From assembly GCA_001890945.1 (NCBI GenBank), contig MLAX01000006.1, positions 248,001-312,000 of the forward strand: 64,000 bases of DNA, read 5' to 3'. Numbering within the stretch: the first letter of the stretch is position 1; each line of letters opens with the position of its first letter. Both the position numbers and the translations under genes were made by a program. Source of the stretch: Alphaproteobacteria bacterium AO1-B (GTDB taxonomy: Bacteria > Pseudomonadota > Alphaproteobacteria > Rhizobiales > Stappiaceae). The notes below the pieces were generated by a model. That model ran no database searches and was not told the DNA's origin. It saw only the letters and a program-made list of their open reading frames with translations. Below, one piece after another: positions 16,995 to 24,840 of the stretch.

Positions 16995-17884
16995 CAGGGA
17001 ACCTCGTTTCCAAGGGCTGCCTCGTAGAGGCGGTACCAGGTTTCGCGGTCAAGTTTGACTTTGAGCGCGTCCGAGATTTTCCCGATACGCTCCAGATTGT
17101 TGGTGCCCATGACCGGCATGAGGTGTGCCGGATGCGCCAAAAGGAACCCGACGGCAACTGCTGAGCGGTCAACACCGAAGGAACTTGCGATCTCGTCCAT
17201 CACGGACCCGAGCTTGCCGCCTTCCGAAATCAGAGATCCGCCACCAAGCGGTGACCAGGCCATAAGTTTTGTGCCGAGCCGCTGATGGAATGCGAGATCG
17301 CCATTGGTGAACGGAGAAATCTCCTTTAGGGAGATCTCGATCTGGTTGGTCACCAGCGTGTTGGACATGGCGGATTGAAGAAGTTCCCAGTCCCACGGAC
17401 GAAAGTTCGAAACGCCGATGTTCCGGACCTTACCGGACTTCACCAGATCATCCAGCGCAGCGCCCGTTTCATGATGGTCCATGAACGGATCCGGGCGGTG
17501 AATCAGAAGAAGGTCGACCGTCTCGATGGCCATTTCGGTGAGAGAAATCTCGACCGATTTCTCAATATGAGCCCGCGATGTGTCGTAGTACTTCACCTTG
17601 GCATCGGCATACCGGCCACACGGAGCGACGATGTCACACTTGGTGACGATTTCCATTTTGTCGCGCAGGGACGGGTTGGCTTTCATCGCGCCGCCCAGCA
17701 CGGCCTCGGCGCCGTAATCGCCATAGATATCGGCCTGATCGAAGGTCGTGATGCCCTGATCAAGACAGGATTGGATCTTCCGCTCCACATGCGCCGGGGA
17801 GGTGTCCGCATCGTCGCCAAGCCGCCACATGCCATAGATGAGGCGGGAAAATTCAAGCGTGTCGTTAAGTTTGACGCGATCCAT
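16994..17884 (-). CDS. Aldo-keto reductase (SmoB-like candidate)
   Basis: A 296-residue NAD(P)H-dependent reductase with the TIM-barrel AKR fold. The catalytic tetrad is visible: Asp and Tyr in FDQADIYGDYG, Lys in IVTKCDI and His in LLIHRPDPFMD. The phrases GVSNFRPWDWELLQ and NQIEISLKEISPF place it with YdhF-type reductases. In the sulfo-SMO pathway an AKR of this type (SmoB) reduces 6-oxo-glucose to glucose after sulfonate removal. That role is inferred from its position between the monooxygenase and flavin reductase, with one-base overlaps at both ends. Confidence 0.88.
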   Translation of the reverse strand: MDRVKLNDTLEFSRLIYGMWRLGDDADTSPAHVERKIQSCLDQGITTFDQADIYGDYGAEAVLGGAMKANPSLRDKMEIVTKCDIVAPCGRYADAKVKYYDTSRAHIEKSVEISLTEMAIETVDLLLIHRPDPFMDHHETGAALDDLVKSGKVRNIGVSNFRPWDWELLQSAMSNTLVTNQIEISLKEISPFTNGDLAFHQRLGTKLMAWSPLGGGSLISEGGKLGSVMDEIASSFGVDRSAVAVGFLLAHPAHLMPVMGTNNLERIGKISDALKVKLDRETWYRLYEAALGNEVP

Positions 17885-19038
17885 TAGCGGCGGACTCCAT
17901 TGCCGAGCGGTGTTGCAGGGGTTTCGGCCGGAACGCGGCCGTAAGCTTCGGGAAGCGAACAGGTTTTCAGGTTTGGCATGACGCGGGCACCGAAGTGCTT
18001 GGCTTCTTCTTCATGCGGGTAGCCGGAGAAGATGAACGCGCGGATGCCCATTTTCTGATAGGACTCGATCTTGGACATCACCTGATCGGTGGAACCGACA
18101 AGTGCCGCACCACAACCGGAGCGGGCCCGGCCAACACCGGTCCAAAGGTTCGGCTCGATGTAACCAAATTCATCCGCGATTTCGCGGTTCTTGGATTGGT
18201 GACTGACGCCAAGAGACTTTGCGTCGAGCGCCCGTTCGCGGATGGCTGTGCCTTTGTCATCTTCCAGCTTGGAAACGATGTAGTCGGCGTATTCCTGCGC
18301 TTCCTTTTCCGTGTCGCGCACGATCATGTGGACGCGCAGACCGTAGTCGAGAGTGCGATCGTATTTCTCGGCGACGGCATGTACGGCCTTCATGCGGCCT
18401 TCCAGCTCTTCGATCTTTTCCGGCCACATCAAATAGACATCGCAGTGCTGGCCGCAAAGATCCAGGGCGTCTGGCGAATAGCCGCCAAAATAAAGAAGGG
18501 GGCCGCCGGTCTGGTAAGGCCGGGCCGGATCCGTGGTCAGGCCTTTGAAATTGTAGATCTGACCTTCGTAGTTGATCTCGTCCTGCGTCCAGGCCTGCTT
18601 CAGGATTTCAACCACTTCGCGGGAGCGCTGGTAACGGTAGCCGCTGTCGGCTTCTTCGCCCGGAAAGTTGGAGGAGATGATGTTGACCGTCAGCCGGCCT
18701 TCCAGCATGTGGTCGAGCGTCGCGATGGTCCGCGCCAGCATGATCGGCTGCATTTCGCCACAGCGGACAGCCGCCAGCAGGTTGATCTTGTCGGTAATCG
18801 GCGCGCAGCCAGCGACGAAACTCAAGGTGTCCTGTCCGACCTGATAGGAAGACGGGCAAAGAATATTCCGGAAGCCCTGGGCCTCGGCTGTTTTGACGAT
18901 GGAAGAGCAGTGATCCCATGAGGACCGCAAGTGGCCTTCCGGCACACCGAGGAATTGATAGTCGTCCGAGCACAGCGCCGCAAACCAGGACACTTCAGCT
19001 GCATCTAGGTCCGGCGAAGTTACGGGAACTACGGTCAT
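17884..19038 (-). CDS. SsuD-like FMNH2-dependent sulfonate monooxygenase (LLM family; SmoC-like candidate)
   Basis: A 384-residue luciferase-like monooxygenase. Residues typical of the SsuD branch are present: the early cysteine region IVKTAEAQGFRNILCPSSY, KINLLAAVRCGEMQPIMLARTIATLDHMLEGRLTVNIISS, and the active-site arginine/lid region GYRYQRSREVVEIL. SsuD-type enzymes use FMNH2 and O2 to split the C-S bond of sulfonates into aldehyde and sulfite. It is the first gene of the operon, preceded by GGGGAGGAGAG, and diverges from a GntR regulator. Sulfoquinovose is the most attractive substrate given the neighbours. Other alkanesulfonates remain possible. Confidence 0.88.
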   Translation of the reverse strand: MTVVPVTSPDLDAAEVSWFAALCSDDYQFLGVPEGHLRSSWDHCSSIVKTAEAQGFRNILCPSSYQVGQDTLSFVAGCAPITDKINLLAAVRCGEMQPIMLARTIATLDHMLEGRLTVNIISSNFPGEEADSGYRYQRSREVVEILKQAWTQDEINYEGQIYNFKGLTTDPARPYQTGGPLLYFGGYSPDALDLCGQHCDVYLMWPEKIEELEGRMKAVHAVAEKYDRTLDYGLRVHMIVRDTEKEAQEYADYIVSKLEDDKGTAIRERALDAKSLGVSHQSKNREIADEFGYIEPNLWTGVGRARSGCGAALVGSTDQVMSKIESYQKMGIRAFIFSGYPHEEEAKHFGARVMPNLKTCSLPEAYGRVPAETPATPLGNGVRR

Positions 19039-19131
19039 TTAAGGCTCTCCTCCCCAATATTTTTTGGGCATTTCGTTTGTTTTCGAAGGCCTTCATTTGG
19101 ACCTTCACTTTTTCCTTGCTTATCACCCGCC

Positions 19132-19145
19132 TTGATGTAAATCAA
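19132..19145. promoter_or_regulatory. Candidate GntR operator in the divergent promoter region
   Basis: TTGATGTAAATCAA is an inverted repeat (TTGAT/ATCAA, 4-base spacer) in the 146-base region between the monooxygenase and GntR genes, followed by another ATCAA at 19153-19157. Its place 40 bases before the GntR start suggests a regulator site, without experimental support. Confidence 0.4.
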
Positions 19146-19184
19146 TAGTGTATCAATTTTCGAAAGACAGATCGCCGCACCGCA

Positions 19185-19895
19185 ATGCCAACCACCTCGC
19201 AGACCTCAAATGCCCTGCCTCTTTATGTCCAGATAAGTGAGCTTCTCATTCGGGATATTGCGGCCGGCCGCCTTCTTGACGGAGAGCGTTTGCCGCCGGA
19301 ACGGGACATGGCCGAAGAGCTTGGGATCTCCATCGGTACGCTACGAAAAGCGCTGGCTGATCTTACGGAAAAAGGCCTATTGGAGCGGATACAGGGCTCG
19401 GGAAACTACATACGTCAGGGCGGAACAAACGAAAGCGTCTACGCGATGTTCCGTCTGGAGCTGCTGTCCGGTGGTGGACTGCCAAAAGCCGACATTCTTG
19501 AGGTTGACCGCGTTTTCAAGCCGGAAGATCTGCCGGTGTTCGGCACGAGCCGTGAGGGCACGCGCATCCGCCGTCTGCGCTACCTCAACGAAACAATCAT
19601 CGCGGTGGAGGAAATCTGGCTGGATGGGGATTGCGGTTTTGTCCGCAAAGACCAGCTTTCAGATTCGCTTTACCGTTTCTATCAAAAGCAGCTTGGCTTT
19701 TGGATCGTTCGCGCCGAAGACAGGGTGACGATCAAGGCCGTGCCGGACTGGGCGCCAGAGGTTTTTACCAAGGCACCCGGCACTCTCACAGGATACATCG
19801 AACGGTTCAGCTGGGCGGACAAGCCCGAGCCGGTCGAGTTTTCGCGCACCTGGTTCGATACCGACAGGGCGCATTACGTTCAAAGACTCAAATAG
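19185..19895 (+). CDS. GntR-family transcriptional regulator (HutC/UTRA type)
   Basis: A 236-residue regulator. Residues 10-75 form the winged helix of GntR proteins (PLYVQISELLIRDIAAGRL ... LPPERDMAEELGISIGTLRKALADL). The remaining 150 residues are a UTRA ligand domain of the HutC subfamily, whose ligands are often sugar or amino-acid derivatives. It is divergent from the monooxygenase operon and 38 bases upstream of the Gfo/Idh gene, so it is the likely local regulator of both. Confidence 0.9.
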   Translation: MPTTSQTSNALPLYVQISELLIRDIAAGRLLDGERLPPERDMAEELGISIGTLRKALADLTEKGLLERIQGSGNYIRQGGTNESVYAMFRLELLSGGGLPKADILEVDRVFKPEDLPVFGTSREGTRIRRLRYLNETIIAVEEIWLDGDCGFVRKDQLSDSLYRFYQKQLGFWIVRAEDRVTIKAVPDWAPEVFTKAPGTLTGYIERFSWADKPEPVEFSRTWFDTDRAHYVQRLK

Positions 19896-19933
19896 GCGGG
19901 CGCCAAACGATCCGCCGACTTAAGGAGAGCCAA

Positions 19934-21058
19934 ATGCCTGCGAAGGTAAAATACGGTGTCATCGGCTGTGGCATGATGGGTCAGGAGCACTTGCGCAACA
20001 TCGCGCTGCTGCCGGACACCGAAGTGGTGGTTATTTTCGAGCCGGATGTCGGTATGGCGGAGCAAGCCGCCCGGTTTGCGCCGCATGCCAAGCTCGTCGA
20101 TTCCGTCGACGCTGTCTTAAACGTCGAAGAGCTGGATTGTATCCTGATCGCAAGCCCCAACCACTGCCATGTGCCGCAGATGGAGGAAATCCGTCAGAAA
20201 CGGCCGCTGCCGTTGCTGGTTGAAAAGCCGCTGTTCACCGACCCGAAGGATATTGCAGCGCTTGAGGCCTTCAAGGCATCGTATCCAGCCCCGGTCTGGG
20301 TCGCGATGGAATACCGGTACATGCCGCCGATCGCAGCCCTGATCGAACAGGCGGAACAGGCAACGGGCGGCATCAAGATGCTGACCATCCGAGAGCATCG
20401 CTTTCCGTTTTTAGACAAGGTCGGATCCTGGAACCGGTTCAACCGTTACTCCGGCGGGACATTTGTCGAAAAATGCTGTCACTTTTTCGATCTGATGCGG
20501 CTGATCATCAAGAGCGAACCTGTCCGTGTGATGGCCTCAGCGGGGCAGGACGCCAACCACAAAGAAGAGCTCTATGATGGCGAAACGCCGGACATCCTCG
20601 ACAACGGGTATGTGATCGTTGATTTCGAAAACGGCGCCCGCGCAATGCTGGAACTGTGCATGTTCGCAGAAGGCTCCCGTTACCAGGAGGAAGTGTCTGC
20701 GGTCGGGCCGGCTGGCAAGATCGAGGCCTTGGTCCCGGGGCCGGGCCGGTTTTGGCCAAGAGATTTGGGCGAGCCGCCTGTTCCCCAACTGATCGTGTCG
20801 CCCCGCAATCCAAAAGGCCCTCGCCAGATCGACATTCCTGTTGATCCGACCATCCTGGACGCCGGAGACCACAACGGCTCGACCTTCTATCAGCACCAGC
20901 ATTTTGTCGCTGTTGTTCGCGGCGAAAAGACCGACGTGGAAGTCTCTTTGGAAGATGGGCGCAAAGCCGTCGAGATGGGGCTTGCCGCCCAGCAGTCTGC
21001 GCGCACCGGTCAGGCCGTTGCTGTCATCGGACGGGCTGTATCTTCCATGGCGTGCTGA
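19934..21058 (+). CDS. Gfo/Idh/MocA-family NAD-dependent protein; candidate NAD-dependent sulfoquinovosidase (GH188-like)
   Basis: A 374-residue protein with an N-terminal Rossmann fold (GVIGCGMMGQEH, residues 7-18) and the family EKP motif (LLVEKPLF), then the C-terminal alpha/beta domain with GGTFVEKCCHFFDLMRL, where H and D match the usual catalytic pair. Members oxidise sugars at C3 or use NAD transiently for glycoside cleavage. The second mode is published for NAD-dependent sulfoquinovosidases found in desulfurisation clusters without a classical GH31 enzyme, and this cluster fits that picture. A plain sugar dehydrogenase is the alternative. AAGGAGAG precedes the ATG at 19934, which is preferred over the longer open frame. 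Confidence 0.85.
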   Translation: MPAKVKYGVIGCGMMGQEHLRNIALLPDTEVVVIFEPDVGMAEQAARFAPHAKLVDSVDAVLNVEELDCILIASPNHCHVPQMEEIRQKRPLPLLVEKPLFTDPKDIAALEAFKASYPAPVWVAMEYRYMPPIAALIEQAEQATGGIKMLTIREHRFPFLDKVGSWNRFNRYSGGTFVEKCCHFFDLMRLIIKSEPVRVMASAGQDANHKEELYDGETPDILDNGYVIVDFENGARAMLELCMFAEGSRYQEEVSAVGPAGKIEALVPGPGRFWPRDLGEPPVPQLIVSPRNPKGPRQIDIPVDPTILDAGDHNGSTFYQHQHFVAVVRGEKTDVEVSLEDGRKAVEMGLAAQQSARTGQAVAVIGRAVSSMAC

Positions 21059-21127
21059 AGTCGGTTGGCTGAATGCCATGGTCTTCCCACGCGAAGGACC
21101 TCATTCCGCCTGAAATTGTGTTTGTTC

Positions 21128-21183
21128 GGTCCCGGCCTTGAGCCGGGACCATTTGATTTTAGGCCCCGGCTCAAGGCGGGGGC
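21128..21183. repeat. Intergenic paired-hairpin repeat, copy 2
   Basis: GGTCCCGGC-CTTGA-GCCGGGACC (21128-21150) and GGCCCCGGC...GGGGGC (21162-21183) repeat the layout of 10383-10446, including the CTTGAGCCGGGAC core shared with 35779-35799. It lies in the 287-base gap after the Gfo/Idh gene. Nothing else is recognised in that gap. Confidence 0.7.
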
Positions 21184-21345
21184 GGCTACTACCAAAACAT
21201 CTGAAAAAAGCGCGCCGGTACTTTTTGATAAAGAATTTCAAAGATCACGGCTGACCCTGCTGTGAAAATGCCATAACGTTCGGGCTAAGGTATTGAGAAC
21301 CCGCCGGAAGAAGCTGGGCCGTCCGATATTTTGGGAGGTTTTGCT

Positions 21346-24024
21346 GTGCGTAAAGTTGTTTCCGTCGCCCTGTCATCTGCCCTGGTGCTGCAAACCGTTC
21401 TTTTGAATGGTGCTCTGGCAGCACCGGCTGTCACCACAGCGAACGTGAACTTCCGTCAGGGGCCCGGAACCGGGTTTGGCTCGCTCGGCACCGTGCCGAA
21501 CGGCACCCCCGTCGAACTTCAGGATTGCGATGACACCGGCGCTTGGTGCTCGGTGACCTACAACGGTCAGAACGGATTCGTCAGTGGCAATTACCTGCAA
21601 CTGACTGAAGCCGAGGATACGACCGGCTGGCCGCGCACCTACGATACAGATGCCGGCGCGACACTTGTCCTCTACCAGCCTCAGGTCACCGAATGGACGG
21701 ACTTCAAGACCCTGGATGCCCTGATCGCCGCGGAATACATCAAGGACAAGGATGCGGCCCCCGTGTTTGGCGTGATCGGTGTCAGCGGCAAAACCGCTGC
21801 CGATCCGGAAGCCGGCTTGATTGATGTTTCGGACATTCAGGTGACCCGTCTCGATTTTTCCGCGCTCGACCGGACGGCGCTGTCCGATCTGTCTCTGCAA
21901 GTGGGCAAGATCCTGCCGACCGGTGTGGTGACAGTGAAGGAAGACCGCATTACCGCAAACCTGGCGGAATATAAGCGAATGGAGGATGTGGATGGCCTGA
22001 ACGCCGAGGCGCCGCCGCTCTTCATCTCCTATGAGCCGGCAATCTTGGTGCAAACAGAAGGCGAACCCATCCTTGCCCCGGTCAAGGGCGATCAGGGCCT
22101 GAGCTTCGTGGTCAACACCAACTGGGACATCCTGAAACCGGATGAAGGCTCGGACTATTATCTCCGGGATGAAAAATCCTGGCTCAAATCATCAGAGTTG
22201 ACTGGCAACTGGGAAGCGGTGACGGACCTGCCGGACCCGATCACCAATTTGCCGGACGACGACAACTGGAAAGAAACCCGGGAGGCAATCCCGCCACAAG
22301 CCTTTCCGGACAATAAAGCACCCAAGGTCATCTATTCCGATAAACCGGCTGAAATGATCGTCTTCGAGGGGGAACCGAAACTGGAACCGGTGCCAGGGGG
22401 GGATCTGGAATGGGCCTCCAACACCGACCACGATGTTTTTTTCCTGAAAACCACATCGACCTGGTACATCCTCTTGTCAGGACGCTGGTTCAAGTCGGCG
22501 TCTCTCGACGGGCCCTGGGCGTTCACCACGCCTGACATGCCGTCGGACTTCCTGAACATCCCCGAAGATGCACCTTACTATTCGGTCCGGTCGTCCATTC
22601 CGGGCACGTCCGAAGCCTCACAGGCCCGGCTGAAGGCCAGCATTCCAACGACGGCGCGCGTTGAGCTGGGGTCGGTCAGCGCGGATGTCGCCTATGCAGG
22701 CGATCCGGAGTTCACGCAGATCGAGGGCACATCGATGTCCTATGCGGTGAACACCAACGATCAGGTCATTCAGGTCGGCGCAAAATACTACGTGCTCCAG
22801 GATGGCGTCTGGTTCGTCGGTGACAGCCCGCAAGGACCGTTTGTCGTGGCGCAAGCCGTGCCGGAAGAGATCTACACCATTCCGCCATCCTCGCCGGTCT
22901 ACAACGTGACCTATGTGCGGGTCTATGAGACCGAACCCAATGCCGTCTGGTACGGCTACACCATGGGCTATGTGACCGGGTTTCTGGCATGGGGCGTCTT
23001 TGTCTACGGCACGGGCTGGTACTACCGCCCATGGTACCGTCCGGGCATCCGGCCGATCTACTTCCCGCGGCCGGTGACCTACGGGATCGGTGCCTACTAC
23101 AATCCGCTTCGCGGCACTTATGGCCGGTACGGCTATGCCTACGGCCCGCGCCGGGGCATTGCAGGCGGGGGCATCTACAATCCGCGCACGGGTGGCTATA
23201 TCCGCGGCGGAGCAATCAGCGGCCCGCGGGGCAGTGCGGGTTTCATCTCCGCCTATAATCCCCGCACAGGCAATCGCGTCGTCGCAGGTGGTGCCCGCGG
23301 CATCTACGGCTCCTGGGGTGGGGCCGTCGTGTCCGGCCCGCAGTGGTCGCGCACCCGTGAGGTCAGGGCATCGGCGGCAAACCGGTGGCAGCAACAGGGT
23401 GGCCCCGGCCGCGCGGCAACGCTGAACCGGCGGGGCGGGGACGTCTTTGCGGGCCGCGATGGCAGTGTCTATCGCCGAGACGGACAGAACTGGCAGAAGT
23501 TTGAAGGCGGGCGCTGGAACAGGGTCGATGCGCCCTCGCGCGACGCTCTTCAAAATCGGGCACGCGATCTCGGGGCAGGAGCCGCGATTGGAGCTGGTGC
23601 CGGAGCCGCGCTTGCCAACCGGCCGGCCGGAGATCGGATCCAGAACCGGCCAAACGCCGGACAACGTCCGAATGCGGGCCAAAGACCCAATGCCGGGCAA
23701 AGACCGAACGCGGGCCAACGTCCGAACAATGGCCAGAGGCCCAATGCCGGCCAAAGGCCGAGCAATCAAAGACCAAATGTGCAGCGGCCAGCCAACCGGC
23801 CGGAGACACGCCCGGCTCAACGGCCCGCCCAACGCCCCGCGACCCGGCCAGCACAGCGGCCGCAAGCACCGGCACATCTCAATCGAGACCGTGCTGCGCG
23901 TGAGGCCGGCAACCGTCAGGTCAACCGCCAGCGCAACGTGCAGAGGTCCCGCCCGCAACAGGCCCGCCCGCAACGGGGAGGCGGTGGCCGCGCCGCCCGC
24001 GGTGGCGGCGGCCGCCGGAGGTAG
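21346..24024 (+). CDS. Secreted multi-domain protein: SH3 domain, beta-rich body, RPNAGQ tandem repeats, Arg/Gly-rich tail
   Basis: About 892 residues from the GTG at 21346, which has GGGAGG upstream and starts the signal peptide MRKVVSVALSSALVLQTVLLNGALAAP. Then a bacterial SH3 domain (about 28-85; VTTANVNFRQGPGTGFGSLG), a long region with three similar blocks each holding a PVFGEP/YAGDPEF-like turn, a YY-L-W-segment and GxWxxAxxLPxP (about 210-520), a Tyr/Gly/Pro-rich segment (530-690), six RPNAGQ hexapeptides, and a very basic Arg/Gln/Pro/Gly tail. It probably sits in the periplasm or on the surface and binds peptidoglycan or other polyanions. No enzyme motif is seen. Confidence 0.75.
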   Translation: MRKVVSVALSSALVLQTVLLNGALAAPAVTTANVNFRQGPGTGFGSLGTVPNGTPVELQDCDDTGAWCSVTYNGQNGFVSGNYLQLTEAEDTTGWPRTYDTDAGATLVLYQPQVTEWTDFKTLDALIAAEYIKDKDAAPVFGVIGVSGKTAADPEAGLIDVSDIQVTRLDFSALDRTALSDLSLQVGKILPTGVVTVKEDRITANLAEYKRMEDVDGLNAEAPPLFISYEPAILVQTEGEPILAPVKGDQGLSFVVNTNWDILKPDEGSDYYLRDEKSWLKSSELTGNWEAVTDLPDPITNLPDDDNWKETREAIPPQAFPDNKAPKVIYSDKPAEMIVFEGEPKLEPVPGGDLEWASNTDHDVFFLKTTSTWYILLSGRWFKSASLDGPWAFTTPDMPSDFLNIPEDAPYYSVRSSIPGTSEASQARLKASIPTTARVELGSVSADVAYAGDPEFTQIEGTSMSYAVNTNDQVIQVGAKYYVLQDGVWFVGDSPQGPFVVAQAVPEEIYTIPPSSPVYNVTYVRVYETEPNAVWYGYTMGYVTGFLAWGVFVYGTGWYYRPWYRPGIRPIYFPRPVTYGIGAYYNPLRGTYGRYGYAYGPRRGIAGGGIYNPRTGGYIRGGAISGPRGSAGFISAYNPRTGNRVVAGGARGIYGSWGGAVVSGPQWSRTREVRASAANRWQQQGGPGRAATLNRRGGDVFAGRDGSVYRRDGQNWQKFEGGRWNRVDAPSRDALQNRARDLGAGAAIGAGAGAALANRPAGDRIQNRPNAGQRPNAGQRPNAGQRPNAGQRPNNGQRPNAGQRPSNQRPNVQRPANRPETRPAQRPAQRPATRPAQRPQAPAHLNRDRAAREAGNRQVNRQRNVQRSRPQQARPQRGGGGRAARGGGGRRR
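23647..23754 (+). repeat. Six 18-bp tandem repeats encoding RPNAGQ
   Basis: Six consecutive 18-bp units (23647-23754) encode RPNAGQ, with one RPNNGQ. The units differ at wobble bases (CGT/AGA/AGG for Arg), so the peptide repeat is old enough to have diverged in DNA while kept at protein level. Confidence 0.9.
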
Positions 24025-24075
24025 GAGGTCACGAGCTGTCCTCGGGGGTAGGGCAGCTGTCCGCTGCCCTTAGAC

Positions 24076-24209
24076 TGTCACCCCGGCCGAGTGAAACGCC
24101 GAGCCGGGGCCTACGCGCGGTGCCGCTTGCGGATGACGTCGTTGGGTACGGCACATGCTCTGGAAACGAGTAGGCCCCGGGTCTTCACTGCGTTCGCCCG
24201 GGGTGACGG
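24076..24209. repeat. Long imperfect inverted repeat (MITE- or BIME-like)
   Basis: TGTCACCCCGG...GGGGCCTAC on the left (24076-24113) is mirrored by GTAGGCCCCGG...CCGGGGTGACGG on the right (24170-24209), giving a foldback of about 130 bases in the gap before the Lrp gene. It uses the same CCCCGG cores as the paired-hairpin elements but has a longer structure. No coding region is present in it. Confidence 0.6.
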
Positions 24210-24274
24210 TTGAGGGCCATCCTCTACGTAAATCGCCAAACCGCGTTTCTCTGGAGTAGGATTGTTGCGTCTTG

Positions 24275-24736
24275 TCAAATCGGCAGGTCGCGGGCATCCG
24301 CAATGGCTTCCATGGTCATGTAGGAGGTGACGGTGTCGAGATCGACCTTGTCGATCAGCCGCTGATAGACCTGATCGAAGGCGTTCATGTCTTCGGCGAC
24401 CACTTTCAGCATGTAGTCGTAATCGCCGGCGAGCCGGTAGAAGTCGATCACGTTCGGGATCCGTGTGACCTCGCTGCGGAAAGTCTCCAACCACTCCTTG
24501 GAATGGTGGCGGGTGCGGATCATGACGAAGACCGTGAGGTTCAGGCCGAGCTGCGCCGGATCAAGGCGAATCGTGTGACCTTCGATCAATCCGCTCTCGT
24601 AAAGGGTTTTCAGCCGCCGCCAGCAGGCGTTTTGGGACAATCCGACTTCCTCGGCGAGCTCCCGCTGCGACAAGCGGGCATCCCGTTGCAGGGCTCTCAG
24701 AAGCGCGCGGCCAATTTGATCGAATTTTTTCACCAT
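24275..24736 (-). CDS. Lrp/AsnC-family transcriptional regulator
   Basis: A 153-residue feast/famine regulator. An N-terminal winged helix-turn-helix (residues 5-60: LLRALQRDARLSQRELAEEVGLSQNACWRRLKTL) is followed by a RAM ligand-binding domain with the conserved G-D-Y-D-Y motif (YRLAGDYDYMLKVV). It diverges from the class V aminotransferase gene and is the obvious candidate for its control, probably in response to an amino acid. Confidence 0.93.
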   Translation of the reverse strand: MVKKFDQIGRALLRALQRDARLSQRELAEEVGLSQNACWRRLKTLYESGLIEGHTIRLDPAQLGLNLTVFVMIRTRHHSKEWLETFRSEVTRIPNVIDFYRLAGDYDYMLKVVAEDMNAFDQVYQRLIDKVDLDTVTSYMTMEAIADARDLPI

Positions 24737-24840
24737 TAACGATCATATGACACAAAATGAGTCGTCGGGCAATCAAAATAGGTGCGGATTTCTGAATGTA
24801 CTTGGTCGTATGATCCGTTCAAAGACATTTGGAGCAGATC

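Noticed and set aside
22618-23973. A 451-residue open frame antisense to the SH3/repeat protein
   Set aside because: Low-complexity mirror of the repeat-rich sequence, with no ribosome site.
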